Assembly: GCF_900130035.1 (NCBI RefSeq)
Contig: NZ_FQXQ01000003.1
Coordinates: 248,001 to 312,000 of the forward strand
DNA: 64,000 nt
Source: Wenyingzhuangia marina
GTDB taxonomy: Bacteria > Bacteroidota > Bacteroidia > Flavobacteriales > Flavobacteriaceae
Reading direction: 5' to 3'
Shown here: positions 27,746 through 36,628 of the stretch, piece by piece
Numbering within the stretch: position 1 is the stretch's first letter
Layout: the number at the start of each line of letters is the position of its first letter
Translations under genes and position numbers: made by a program
Notes under the pieces: model-generated
Database searches by the model: none
Told to the model about the DNA's origin: nothing
What the model saw: the letters and a program-made list of their open reading frames with translations, nothing else

Positions 27746-28390
27746 TTATTTTTGGGTTTCAATTTTGTTTAATCTTTTATTTAATTCTAGAATCTCTTTT
27801 TGTTGTTGTATAGTATACAAAGTCAATTCCTCAATCTTTTGTAACAACTTATTAGTCATTTCCGAAACTTTTAAGTCATTTTTTTTAAACTCTTCAGCAG
27901 ATGGTATTTCAGGTAAGTGTCTGTTTTGTTTAATGTAATTTTCAACTTCAGTTAACGGTTTTAATTTATAATCCTCATCAAATACCCAATCTGCAGCATC
28001 ACTTAAACTTACTTTTACTTCTTTAGACCAAATAGTTCCATTGACAGAGAGCTCATGTTTAGGATCTGTGATTCTTATTCCAATATTTCCATTTTGATGA
28101 ATTCTTAATCGTTCATTTCCTTTAGTACCAATAGCTATTGCATAACCTGTATATGAAAGATATGCTTCTTGAGTGTTATCAGTTCTTTTAAAAGAAAAGA
28201 ATTTTTGTTCTTCATTAGATATTCCTTCTAGTAAAGGAATACTACCATTTCCGTTTCCTTTGACATGTAATGGTCTAAGTGGTGTAATTCCAATCCCTAC
28301 ATTACCATTAGGTAATTCAATAATTTGCGCATTTAGCGTAACTATAAATAGGAGTGAAGAAAAGATATTTAATATAGTAGTCTTTTTCAT
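27746..28390 (-). CDS. Secreted tail-fibre-like protein
   Basis: The 214-residue protein has a signal peptide (cleavage near LNAQ-IIE) and a GNVGIGITPLRPLHVKG repeat of the type found in phage tail-spike and Bacteroidota surface proteins. A central beta segment follows, then YKLKPLTEVENYIKQNRHLPEIPSAEEFKK and a C-terminal coiled coil (about 175-214). This tail motif is common in flavobacterial secreted proteins annotated as tail fibre or chaperone-like. The function is unknown. It lies inside element 1 and a fragment of a related C-terminus lies directly upstream. Confidence 0.7.
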   Translation of the reverse strand: MKKTTILNIFSSLLFIVTLNAQIIELPNGNVGIGITPLRPLHVKGNGNGSIPLLEGISNEEQKFFSFKRTDNTQEAYLSYTGYAIAIGTKGNERLRIHQNGNIGIRITDPKHELSVNGTIWSKEVKVSLSDAADWVFDEDYKLKPLTEVENYIKQNRHLPEIPSAEEFKKNDLKVSEMTNKLLQKIEELTLYTIQQQKEILELNKRLNKIETQK

Positions 28391-28393
28391 GGT

Positions 28394-28534
28394 TTATTTT
28401 TTAGTGTTAAGTATAATTTTTTCTAAAACTTGTAATCTGTTTTCTAAAGATTTTTCCTTTTTATTTTGTGTATTTATTTTTTTTTCTTGTTCAATAGCAT
28501 AAAGAGTCAATTCCTCAATCTTCTGTAAAAGTTT
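28394..28534 (-). pseudogene. C-terminal remnant of a second tail-fibre-like gene
   Basis: Reading the minus strand gives KLLQKIEELTLYAIEQEKK..., ending in a stop at 28394. It matches the coiled-coil end of the adjacent intact protein (LLQKIEELTLYTIQQQKE). No start codon or N-terminal part precedes it, so this is the truncated tail of a paralogue, 3 bp from the intact gene's start. Confidence 0.7.
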
Positions 28535-29064
28535 GTGTATATGATACAATAGATCATAGAAACAGTGCTCCTGAGAAAAAGTATTGTTTTTTCATAGTTT
28601 TTTTAACAAGTATAAGGAAGTAAATCTATTTTAAAAAAAAAAAGTGCCATAAAAAATGATTGCTTTTTATGACAAATGATGTTAATTTCCAATTTACTCA
28701 GATAGTTATTGAGCTCTTTTAGCCCTAATTATGATAATAGTAATCGTTTTATATAAATATAAACAGTCTACTTTATATGTTTTTCTATATATCTAAATAG
28801 CCATATTTTATATCAAATACACAAGTAAACCATATGCAAGTATTTATTATGCACTAGCAAAGAATTACGTTAAAAATTTTTCTATCCCAGAATTTTCAGT
28901 TGCAGAAAAGAGGTGCTTTATGAAATTAAAAAGACGAAGTACTATTAATAAATATCTGCTTTTTAAATATATAGAGTGATTTAATTTTAAGATATAAAAT
29001 GACGACATTATAAAATCATTTCTTTTAAAAAAAGTTTTTTATAAATAGCCAGAACAAACTTTTA
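28535..29064. other. Gene-free AT-rich stretch within element 1
   Basis: About 530 bp with stop codons in all frames and no recognisable gene, hairpin terminator or strong repeat. Probably decayed element DNA. Confidence 0.5.
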
Positions 29065-29628
29065 TTATGCGAAAATATCAATATAAGTTACTTCATCACT
29101 AATAGGGATTATACCATGTTTATAAGATGCGTTAAAATATAAACTGTCACCTGATTTAAGAATATATTCAGTGTCTCCTACTTGCATTTTCATACTACCT
29201 TCTATAACATAGACAAATTCTTCCCCTTCATGCGATAAATGATGAGGGATTACTTCTCCTTTTCTTGCTACAAATAAAAAAGGTTGCATTTTTTTACCGT
29301 GATATTGAGATGCGTATGGAAAAATCATGTATCCTTTTTCAGTTTTTACTAAATTTTCCATCGCTGTTTTCTTATTGGTAATACTTGTTTTATCCCAAGT
29401 TTCTTGTTCTAATAAGCCCGAAACAGACGTTCCTAATGTAGATGCTATTTTAACCAATGTAGCAACAGAAGGAGTTGTTTTATCATTTTCAATTTTAGAT
29501 ATCATACTCTTCGATAAACCACAATGATCAGCTATTTCTTGTAATGTTCGTTTTTGGTTTATTCGCAACAATTTTATTCTAGCCCCTACCTTAAGATTTT
29601 TTACTGTTATATTTTTGTTTTCTTCCAT
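29065..29628 (-). CDS. XRE-family regulator with C-terminal cupin
   Basis: The 187-residue protein has an N-terminal helix-turn-helix (GARIKLLRINQKRTLQEIADHCGLSKSMISKIENDKTTPSVATLVKIASTLGTSVS, about residues 16-72) and a C-terminal cupin (about 115-185) with HHLSHEGEEFVYVIEGSMKMQVGDTEYILKSGD. Such HTH-cupin proteins sense a small ligand and control nearby metabolic genes. It is divergent from the GH39 gene, whose promoter carries a palindrome, so it may regulate that gene and itself. The ligand is unknown. Confidence 0.88.
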   Translation of the reverse strand: MEENKNITVKNLKVGARIKLLRINQKRTLQEIADHCGLSKSMISKIENDKTTPSVATLVKIASTLGTSVSGLLEQETWDKTSITNKKTAMENLVKTEKGYMIFPYASQYHGKKMQPFLFVARKGEVIPHHLSHEGEEFVYVIEGSMKMQVGDTEYILKSGDSLYFNASYKHGIIPISDEVTYIDIFA

Positions 29629-29766
29629 TTCTTTTATGAAATAATAGGTTCAATCTGTAATTAATATTTGAGTCTTAGTAATGTGTAAATATCCAAAAAG
29701 CATTTTATTATTTATGTTGATAAAATAAATTAAAATAGAAATAATCTGATTTTAAGAATAAAAAAT

Positions 29767-29787
29767 TATATTTGTCAACTTAGTTGA
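29767..29787 (+). promoter_or_regulatory. GH39 promoter with adjacent palindrome
   Basis: TATATTTG (29767-29774) is an exact -7 box, immediately followed by the palindrome TCAACT-T-AGTTGA (29775-29787), about where transcription would start. This suits repression by the divergent XRE-cupin protein, which is an inference. Confidence 0.5.
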
Positions 29788-29851
29788 ATAAAAAGAAACA
29801 TGTTTGATTTATGCAAACTTACGGAAATCCTGAATAAATAAAATTATTATT

Positions 29852-31534
29852 ATGTCTAAACTACTAAAGTATTGTCTTGCAGTAATTATATTACAATATT
29901 TAACTGCTCCATTACACGCACAAAGTCCAGAAATTACTGTAGATCTTAAAGAAGAAATAGCTCCAATGAATCCTGTATGGGCATGGTTTGGTTATGATGA
30001 GCCTAATTATACTTATATGAGAGATGGTAAAAAACTTCTTAGTGAAATTGCTGATTTAAGTCCTACTCCAGTATATGTTCGTACACATGGCTTACTTGTT
30101 AGTGGTAATGGTGAAGCAGCTCTTAAGTGGGGTTCTACCAATGCTTATACAGAAGATAGTCAGGGGAACCCAGTTTACAATTGGAAAATTGTAGATAGTA
30201 TTTTTGATACCTATGTTTCTCGTGGTATGAAACCATTAGCACAAATAGGTTTTATGCCTAAAGCACTTTCGACACATCCAGAGCCATACCGTCATTACTG
30301 GAAGCCTGGAGATCCATATACAGATATTATTACTGGATGGGCTTATCCTCCAAAAGATTATGATAAATGGAGGAATTTGGTATATGAATGGGTTAAACAT
30401 TCGGTCGATCGCTATGGTAAAGAAGAGGTTGAAAGTTGGTACTGGGAAGTTTGGAATGAACCAAATGGTCATTATTGGAAAGGAACTCGAGAAGAGTTTT
30501 ATAAAATGTATGATTATGCAGCTGATGGATTAAAGCGAGCTTTGCCAACAGCAAAAATAGGAGGGATTAATATTGCAGGAACTCGAGGTAGGGGAGCTCA
30601 AGAATGGACTAAAGATTTTATTAAACATTGCATTAGTGGTGTTAATTACGCCACTGGAAAAAAAGGATCCCCTATGGATGCTATTCTTTTTCATGCAAAG
30701 GGTTGGCCAAAATTAGTAGAAGGAGTTGTTAGAATGGATATGTCTCCTCAGTTAAACGATATTCAAGCAGGGTTTAAATTGGCGATGTCCTATCCAGAAA
30801 CTAAAGACCTTCCACTTATAATAGGAGAGTCAGATCCAGAAGGTTGTGCAGCATGTGGTATGGCAACTAATCCAGAGAATGCTTATAGAAATGGGACTAT
30901 GTATTCTAGTTATACAGCTGCTTCTTTTGCTAGAAAATACATTTTAGCTGACCAGACAAAAGTAAACTTTCTTGGTGCAGTATCTTGGTCTTTTGAGTTT
31001 GAGAATCAGCCATGGTTTTATGGTTATCGAGATCTTGCTACGAATGGTGTTGATAAACCAGTACTTAATGTTTTTAGAATGTTTGGAATGATGTCAGGAA
31101 AACGTTTAGTGGTAAATAGTAATAGGATGTATCCGATAGAAGAAGTTCTAAAATCAAGTATTCGTGGAACGCAGTCTGATATTGGTGCATTGGCGACTAA
31201 AGATTCAAAATCTGCAGCTGTAATGGTTTGGAATTATCATGATGATGATAAACCAGGCCCTACAGAAATGGTGAATTTAACTATTAAGAATATTCCTGCT
31301 AAAAAAGTTATTTTGAGTATTTATTTAATAGATAAAGAAAATAGCAATTCTTATGAAGTATGGAAGGGAATGGGGTCTCCTCAAAATCCTACGCAAGAAC
31401 AAATAGATATATTAGAGAAATCTGGAAAACTAAAATGTATTTCATCAAAAAAAATAAAAACACATTCATCTAAAGCATTAGTTTCTTTGGGATTAGAACG
31501 TCAAGCTGTTGCTTTAATAAAATTAGATTGGTAA
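29852..31534 (+). CDS. Secreted glycoside hydrolase, GH39-like
   Basis: The 560-residue protein has a signal peptide (cleavage near LHAQ-SPE) and a TIM barrel of clan GH-A (about 40-400). The acid/base Glu is E203 in EVWNEPNGHYW and the nucleophile is probably E326 in LPLIIGESDPEG. A C-terminal beta-sandwich (about 430-560) follows, as in GH39 beta-xylosidases and related enzymes. The substrate cannot be told; GH39 members act on xylosides, iduronides and algal polysaccharides. It is the main cargo of element 1, paired with the divergent XRE-cupin regulator. Confidence 0.78.
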   Translation: MSKLLKYCLAVIILQYLTAPLHAQSPEITVDLKEEIAPMNPVWAWFGYDEPNYTYMRDGKKLLSEIADLSPTPVYVRTHGLLVSGNGEAALKWGSTNAYTEDSQGNPVYNWKIVDSIFDTYVSRGMKPLAQIGFMPKALSTHPEPYRHYWKPGDPYTDIITGWAYPPKDYDKWRNLVYEWVKHSVDRYGKEEVESWYWEVWNEPNGHYWKGTREEFYKMYDYAADGLKRALPTAKIGGINIAGTRGRGAQEWTKDFIKHCISGVNYATGKKGSPMDAILFHAKGWPKLVEGVVRMDMSPQLNDIQAGFKLAMSYPETKDLPLIIGESDPEGCAACGMATNPENAYRNGTMYSSYTAASFARKYILADQTKVNFLGAVSWSFEFENQPWFYGYRDLATNGVDKPVLNVFRMFGMMSGKRLVVNSNRMYPIEEVLKSSIRGTQSDIGALATKDSKSAAVMVWNYHDDDKPGPTEMVNLTIKNIPAKKVILSIYLIDKENSNSYEVWKGMGSPQNPTQEQIDILEKSGKLKCISSKKIKTHSSKALVSLGLERQAVALIKLDW

Positions 31535-31631
31535 TCAATTTAGAAGTAATAAGAAAGAGTTTAAAAAATATAACTTTACTTATGTAAGTGTTTTTTATTA
31601 AATTGAATTTTAAGAAAAAGTTAATTTCTTT

Positions 31632-31667
31632 CAAAACCTTGTAAACCTCATGTTTATAAGGTTTTTT
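31632..31667 (+). other. Orphan copy of the tRNA-Asp terminator hairpin, putative attR of element 1
   Basis: CAAAACCTTGTAAACC...ATGTTTATAAGGTTTTTTA matches the hairpins found after both tRNA-Asp genes but has no tRNA before it. It lies 98 bp after the GH39 gene and is the expected right end of the element. Confidence 0.55.
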
Positions 31668-32021
31668 ATGTATGTGTTTTTTGCTAAGTATATTTTAAGG
31701 TAATTATCAATTAGTGAGATTAAAAAAAGCCCTAAGTGCTATTCTTAGGGCTTTGATGTATTCTTAAATACATTTGAGTTTTGTTACGTTAAAGTAACTT
31801 GTTTTTGTTTGGTCGAAAAATTGTTGCTAAGTCTACCAAACTTCTTTTCTCTTTTTATACATCGACTAAAATGTATAAAGAAGATTGCTATGAAAAAGTT
31901 GTTGTTACTTCAAAGATACGTCTATGGTCTTTTTCTTTTTAATCTTATTCGGTGACTCGTTCTTTAGTATCGATGAATGGTTGTTTTTTATCGATGAATG
32001 GTTGTTTTGAGTAGAGCAATT
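31668..32021. other. Gene-free stretch with a tandem 21-bp repeat
   Basis: About 350 bp without a gene. It holds the hairpin at 31726-31754 and two tandem copies of a 21-bp unit (ATCGATGAATGGTTGTTTT plus two bases) at 31968-32008. The core 16-mer also occurs at 12763. A 21-bp period equals two helical turns, which suits tandem protein binding. Confidence 0.5.
31726..31754 (+). terminator. Orphan intrinsic hairpin
   Basis: An 11-bp stem AAAGCCCTAAG / CTTAGGGCTTT with a 7-nt loop. It has no complete gene directly before it on either strand, apart from the gamma-glutamylcyclotransferase-like gene far to the right. It may have served a gene lost on element insertion. Confidence 0.5.
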
Positions 32022-32330
32022 TTAAGAAGAGATATAGACCCAGGCCTCTATTCCTGAACATAACTCAACAACAATTCTTTTATATTCATTACCCTCATAT
32101 TCATCACAAATCAATATTTCTTGATCTGATAAATCATAACATGTCCCTTTAATTACTTTAGTTGATTTATTATTTTTAACTAAAATAGGATATATTACTC
32201 CGTCTAAAGTTATTTCTTGTTTTTCAAACCCTACAATTGAATCAATACTCCCTTTTAGAGTTTTATTAAAAAGTGCTAATTGTACAGATTTATCTTGTAA
32301 TGTTCCGTAGGTAAAGAGTTTATGCATCAA
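32022..32330 (-). CDS. Gamma-glutamylcyclotransferase (AIG2-like) family protein
   Basis: The 102-residue protein starts with the family hallmark LFTYGTLQDKSVQ (residues 5-17), which binds the substrate in the YGTL loop. It retains an acidic CDEYEGNEYKR segment (about 75-85) bearing the catalytic Glu. The family releases 5-oxoproline from gamma-glutamyl amines or peptides. The cytoplasmic product is short but complete. It is transcribed divergently from the exonuclease gene. Confidence 0.85.
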   Translation of the reverse strand: MMHKLFTYGTLQDKSVQLALFNKTLKGSIDSIVGFEKQEITLDGVIYPILVKNNKSTKVIKGTCYDLSDQEILICDEYEGNEYKRIVVELCSGIEAWVYISS

Positions 32331-32411
32331 TAAAAAGAATTAGGAATTAAAAGCTATAAATTTAAGTCTTTCAGTTGATTTTTTTAAATTTACTCATCTT
32401 ATAATTATCAC

Positions 32412-33188
32412 ATGAATTTAGAATTAAACAGACCCATTGTTTTCTTTGATTTGGAAACAACAGGTATCAATATAGCTACAGATAGAATTGTTGAAATATC
32501 AATACTAAAAGTATTTCCTAACGGAAATAAAGAAAGTAAAACTTGGTTGGTAAATCCAGAAGTTAAAATTCCTAAAGAAGCTTCAGATATTCATGGAATT
32601 ACCAATGAAAAAGTTGCAAATGAGCCAACTTTTAAAGAATTGGCTTCAAAAGTACACGAGTTGATTAAAGGTTGTGATTTGGCTGGTTTTAACTCTAACA
32701 GATTTGACGTACCACTTTTAGCAGAGGAAATGTTAAGAGCGGAAGTTGATTTTGATTTAACAAACATAAAATTTGTTGATGTTCAAACTATTTTTCATAA
32801 AAAAGAACAAAGAACATTAAGTGCCGGATATCAATTTTACTGCAATAAAGAATTAGAAGGAGCACATTCTGCAGAAGCTGATACCAATGCTACTTATGAA
32901 ATTTTGTTAGCTCAAATAGAAAAATACGACGATATAGGAAACACAGTTAATGAATTAAGTGCATATTCTTCTCATCAAAAAAGAGCAGATTTTGCAGGTT
33001 TTATACAGTTTAATGATAATGATATAGAGATTTTTACGTTTGGTAAATATAAAAACCGAACTGTTTTAGAAGTATTAGCTGAAAATCCAGGATATTATAA
33101 TTGGATTATGAATGCTGATTTTCCTTTATACACAAAAAAGGTTTTAACCAATATTAGGTTAAAATCATTAAATACAAAATTAAAATAA
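32412..33188 (+). CDS. 3'-5' exonuclease (DEDD, DNA polymerase III epsilon-like)
   Basis: The 258-residue protein has the exonuclease motifs FFDLETTGIN (residues 11-20, catalytic Asp and Glu), GFNSNRFDVPLL (about 94-105) and HSAEADTNATYEIL (about 150-163, HxxxxD). A C-terminal segment IEIFTFGKYKNRTVLEVLAENPGYYNWIM resembles the small domain found in flavobacterial DnaQ-like exonucleases. It is a cytoplasmic nuclease for proofreading or DNA processing. The next gene begins 1 bp after its stop, so they are co-transcribed. Confidence 0.9.
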   Translation: MNLELNRPIVFFDLETTGINIATDRIVEISILKVFPNGNKESKTWLVNPEVKIPKEASDIHGITNEKVANEPTFKELASKVHELIKGCDLAGFNSNRFDVPLLAEEMLRAEVDFDLTNIKFVDVQTIFHKKEQRTLSAGYQFYCNKELEGAHSAEADTNATYEILLAQIEKYDDIGNTVNELSAYSSHQKRADFAGFIQFNDNDIEIFTFGKYKNRTVLEVLAENPGYYNWIMNADFPLYTKKVLTNIRLKSLNTKLK

Positions 33189-33189
33189 T

Positions 33190-33675
33190 ATGTACGTACC
33201 CTACAATACTTTACCCGATACTGCTCGTGTGTGGATTTATCAATCTAACCGAAAGTTTAACGAGCAAGAAAAAGAAAAAATAAGTGAAATGACCACTGAT
33301 TTTGTGGAGCAATGGACAAGACATGGAGAAAATGTTCGAGGGAGTTTTACAATGCTATACGATCAGTTTTTAATCATCGCTGTAGATCAAAATTTTGTAG
33401 AAGTTTCAGGTTGCTCAATTGATGCTTCTGTGAAATTAGTACAACAAATACAGGTGCAATTTCAAGTAGACATGCTAAATAAACTGGCTATTGCTTATAA
33501 AGAAGGTGATGAAATTAAAATAACTCCTATGGCTAATTTCACACAACTGGCAAAAGCGGGAACGGTAAAATCAGACACAGTTGTTTTTAACAACATGGTT
33601 AATTCTAAAAAAGGAGTTGCTACTTTGTGGGAGGTGCCAGCAGCAGAAAGTTGGCATGCTCGTTTTTTTAACTAG
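33190..33675 (+). CDS. Conserved flavobacterial protein of unknown function
   Basis: The 161-residue protein begins MYVPYNTLPDTARVWIYQSNRKF and has no signal peptide or membrane segment. Proteins with this start are often labelled ABC transporter ATPase in flavobacterial genomes, but no Walker A, signature or Walker B motif is present here, so that label is not supported. It starts 1 bp after the exonuclease gene and its end lies 16 bp before the GH3 gene, so it is in a three-gene operon. The function is unknown. Confidence 0.8.
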   Translation: MYVPYNTLPDTARVWIYQSNRKFNEQEKEKISEMTTDFVEQWTRHGENVRGSFTMLYDQFLIIAVDQNFVEVSGCSIDASVKLVQQIQVQFQVDMLNKLAIAYKEGDEIKITPMANFTQLAKAGTVKSDTVVFNNMVNSKKGVATLWEVPAAESWHARFFN

Positions 33676-33691
33676 ATTCCCCCTCTCTCAT

Positions 33692-36628
33692 ATGAAATAT
33701 ACTTTTTTATTATTCGTTTCATTAAATTTTGCTCTGTTTGGTCAAAACTTAAATGAAACTAAAAATACTATTGCAAAACCTTTAATATCAAAAGATAGTT
33801 TGGCTCAAAAAGTTTGGGTAGATAGCTTATTGTCTAAAATGACTTTAGATGAAAAAATAGGTCAACTATTTATGGTACAAGCCTATTCTAATAAAAATGA
33901 TAACCATAAGCAAGAAATTATCAATTTAATAGAAAAGCATCATATTGGTGGAATGATATTTATGCAAGGAAGTCCAGAAAAACAGATCAACTTGTATAAC
34001 GATTATCAATCTAAAAGTAAAGTTCCTTTGTTGGTGGGGTTTGATGGCGAATGGGGGTTGTCTATGCGTATAAAACCATCTTTTGCTTATCCTTGGAACA
34101 TGACTTTGGGAGCTGTGCAAAATGATTCGTTAATTTATCAAGTAGGAAAACAAATAGGAAAACATTGTAAAGAAGTTGGGGTGCATATTAATTTTGCTCC
34201 TGTGGTAGATATCAATACCAATCCTAAAAACCCAATCATCGGAAATAGATCTTTTGGAGAAGATAGGGAGAATGTTACTCAAAAATCAATTGCATTTATT
34301 AACGGAATGCAAAGTGTTGGTGTGTTGGCAAATGCAAAACATTTTCCTGGACATGGAGATACCGCTTCAGATTCTCACAAAACTTTACCAGTAGTAAATT
34401 TTGATATTAACAGGCTGGATAGTATTGAAATGTATCCATATAAGCAATTAGCACAATCTAATTTGGCAAGTGTTATGGTTGCTCATTTAGACGTACCAGC
34501 TTTAAAAACTGAAAAAGGCAGACCTACTTCTATTTCTAAAAAAGTAATTACTGATTTACTAAAAAATAAAATTGGATTTAAAGGATTGGTGTTTACAGAT
34601 GCTTTAAATATGAATGGTGTAGCAAGTTATACAACTGCTGACCAAGTAGCATTAGAAGCTTTTAAGGCTGGAAATGATATGTTACTAATTCCCGTTGATG
34701 TTGAAAAAGGAATTGCAACCATTCACAAAGCAATTACCGATAGTTTGATATCAGAAAAAAGATTAGACAGTTCTGTTGTAAAAGTATTACAAGCAAAATA
34801 TTGGGCAGGTTTAAATGAATTAGAGTTGTTAAAAACAACCAACATTCAGCAAAGAATTCACACAGTAGAAGATGATTTATTATTTAAAAAAGTAGCAGAA
34901 AATGCTATTACTTTGGTAAATAACAATCATGACTTTCTACCTTTAAAAAGATTAGATACTTTAAGTATTGCTTCTATTTCTTTAGGAGATGAAAGTAGTA
35001 GTGAATTTGTGGAAATTCTTAATAAGTATAAAAATATTAATATTGTTAAAGGTGTTGATCAAGGGAACTTTAAGAATAAGTTAGTTAAATATAATACAGT
35101 TATTATAGGTGTTCATAAGTCTGATGCGAATCCTTGGAAATCCTTTGAAATTTCTAATGCTGAAATAAGTTTGATTAATGCAATATCCAAAACTAAAAAA
35201 GTAATATTAACAGTGTTTGCAAGTCCATATGCACTACTTAAGTTGAATGGATTTAAAAATATTTCAAATGTTATTGTTGCTTATCAAAACAATCCTGTTT
35301 TTCAATCTGTAGCTGCACAGCAAATTTTTGGAGCTTTACCTTTTTTAGGAAAATTACCTGTTTCGGTTGCTAAAGAACATGTTGTAGGTAGTGGAATTGT
35401 TACAAAATCTATCAATAGATTACAATATGGAACTCCAGATGAAGTTGGTATGAATACTGCTAAATTATCTAAAATAGATTCTATAGCAAATATTGTAATT
35501 TCAGGAAAAATGTCTCCAGGCCTACAGGTGCTAGTTGCTAAGGATAATAAAGTAGTTTTTGAAAAATCATATGGATATTACACGTATGATAAACAGCAAA
35601 AAGTAAACAACAACTCCATGTATGATTTAGCTTCGTTGACAAAAATATTGGGAGCTTTTCCTTTGTATCTAAAAGCTTTTGAGGATGGTGTTTATCATTT
35701 AGATGATACTTTAGGAGATTTGTTACCCATGTATAAAGATAGTCCATTGGGGGATTTATTAGTGATTGATATGTTTGCGCATCAATCTGGTTTAAAAGCT
35801 TGGATTCCTTATTATTTAAAAACATTAGATAGTGTATCTAATAAGCCTATGTCAAAATGGTATCAACCTACAAAAGGGAATGGTTATAATGTTAAAGTGG
35901 CTGAAAATATATTTATGAAAGATGAATATATAGATAGCATTTATGAAACTATAAAAATAACACCTCTTAGAAAAAAAAGAGATTATATGTATAGTGGTTT
36001 GCCTTTTTTGTTGTTTAAAAAAATATTAGAAAATCATTATCATAAACCTATGGATGTACTGTTGGCTGAAAACTTCACCAATTCTTTAGGAGCTGACAAA
36101 CTATTATATACACCACTCAATAAATATAAAAAAGATAGTATTGTTCCATCTGAAGAAGATCATTATTATAGATACCAGAGGCTACAAGGAAATGTTCACG
36201 ACATGGCTGCTGCAATGTTTGGAGGTGTTACAGGAAATGCTGGGCTTTTTGGTAATGCAAATAATGTTGCTAAAATGATGCAATTGTATTTAAATAAAGG
36301 AGTTTATGGAGATCATAAATATTTTAAATCTAACACCTTTAACAATTTTAACAAGTCTTATTTTAGAAATAGAGACAATAGAAGAGCATTAATTTTAGAC
36401 AAACCTTCTTTTGATTCAAAAGTTCTTAATACTTGTAATTGTGTTTCTTCTAAAAGTTTTGGGCACAGTGGGTTTACTGGAACTTTTGCATGGGCTGACC
36501 CAGAGACTAATCTTATTTATATATTTCTATCTAATCGAACTTACCCAACCATGGATAATAATCTACTAGGTAAAAAAGACATTAGAACCAATATTCAACA
36601 ACTTATACAAGATGCTGTTATTGAATAA
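33692..36628 (+). CDS. GH3 glycosidase fused to a serine hydrolase (beta-lactamase fold)
   Basis: With the ATG at 33692 the protein has 978 residues and a signal peptide (cleavage near LFGQ-NLN). The open frame reaches further upstream, but that part overlaps the preceding gene. The N-terminal GH3 domain (about 40-390) has KHFPGHGDTASDSH (about 216-229), the NagZ-type loop with catalytic His, and the nucleophile D303 in FTDALNMNGV. A second GH3 sub-domain runs to about 580. The C-terminal part (about 600-970) is a class C beta-lactamase-like hydrolase with the SxxK motif in YDLASLTKILG and a HSGFTG motif. This fusion is seen in many Bacteroidota and is likely periplasmic, acting on cell-wall muropeptides. 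Confidence 0.88.
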   Translation: MKYTFLLFVSLNFALFGQNLNETKNTIAKPLISKDSLAQKVWVDSLLSKMTLDEKIGQLFMVQAYSNKNDNHKQEIINLIEKHHIGGMIFMQGSPEKQINLYNDYQSKSKVPLLVGFDGEWGLSMRIKPSFAYPWNMTLGAVQNDSLIYQVGKQIGKHCKEVGVHINFAPVVDINTNPKNPIIGNRSFGEDRENVTQKSIAFINGMQSVGVLANAKHFPGHGDTASDSHKTLPVVNFDINRLDSIEMYPYKQLAQSNLASVMVAHLDVPALKTEKGRPTSISKKVITDLLKNKIGFKGLVFTDALNMNGVASYTTADQVALEAFKAGNDMLLIPVDVEKGIATIHKAITDSLISEKRLDSSVVKVLQAKYWAGLNELELLKTTNIQQRIHTVEDDLLFKKVAENAITLVNNNHDFLPLKRLDTLSIASISLGDESSSEFVEILNKYKNINIVKGVDQGNFKNKLVKYNTVIIGVHKSDANPWKSFEISNAEISLINAISKTKKVILTVFASPYALLKLNGFKNISNVIVAYQNNPVFQSVAAQQIFGALPFLGKLPVSVAKEHVVGSGIVTKSINRLQYGTPDEVGMNTAKLSKIDSIANIVISGKMSPGLQVLVAKDNKVVFEKSYGYYTYDKQQKVNNNSMYDLASLTKILGAFPLYLKAFEDGVYHLDDTLGDLLPMYKDSPLGDLLVIDMFAHQSGLKAWIPYYLKTLDSVSNKPMSKWYQPTKGNGYNVKVAENIFMKDEYIDSIYETIKITPLRKKRDYMYSGLPFLLFKKILENHYHKPMDVLLAENFTNSLGADKLLYTPLNKYKKDSIVPSEEDHYYRYQRLQGNVHDMAAAMFGGVTGNAGLFGNANNVAKMMQLYLNKGVYGDHKYFKSNTFNNFNKSYFRNRDNRRALILDKPSFDSKVLNTCNCVSSKSFGHSGFTGTFAWADPETNLIYIFLSNRTYPTMDNNLLGKKDIRTNIQQLIQDAVIE

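Larger units (their letters stand above)
26153..31667 (+). mobile_element. Element 1: 5.5-kb integrative element remnant at tRNA-Asp
   Basis: The region is bounded by two copies of the tRNA-Asp terminator hairpin. It contains an integrase inactivated by a stop codon, a tail-fibre-like gene and a fragment of a second one, an XRE-cupin regulator and a GH39 enzyme. It lacks the RteC, HTH and ATPase genes seen in the related element 2, so it is a decayed or reduced relative that can probably not excise by itself. Confidence 0.6.

Noticed and set aside
33190-33675. ABC transporter ATPase label for this protein
   Set aside because: No Walker A, signature or Walker B motif is present, so I keep it as a protein of unknown function.
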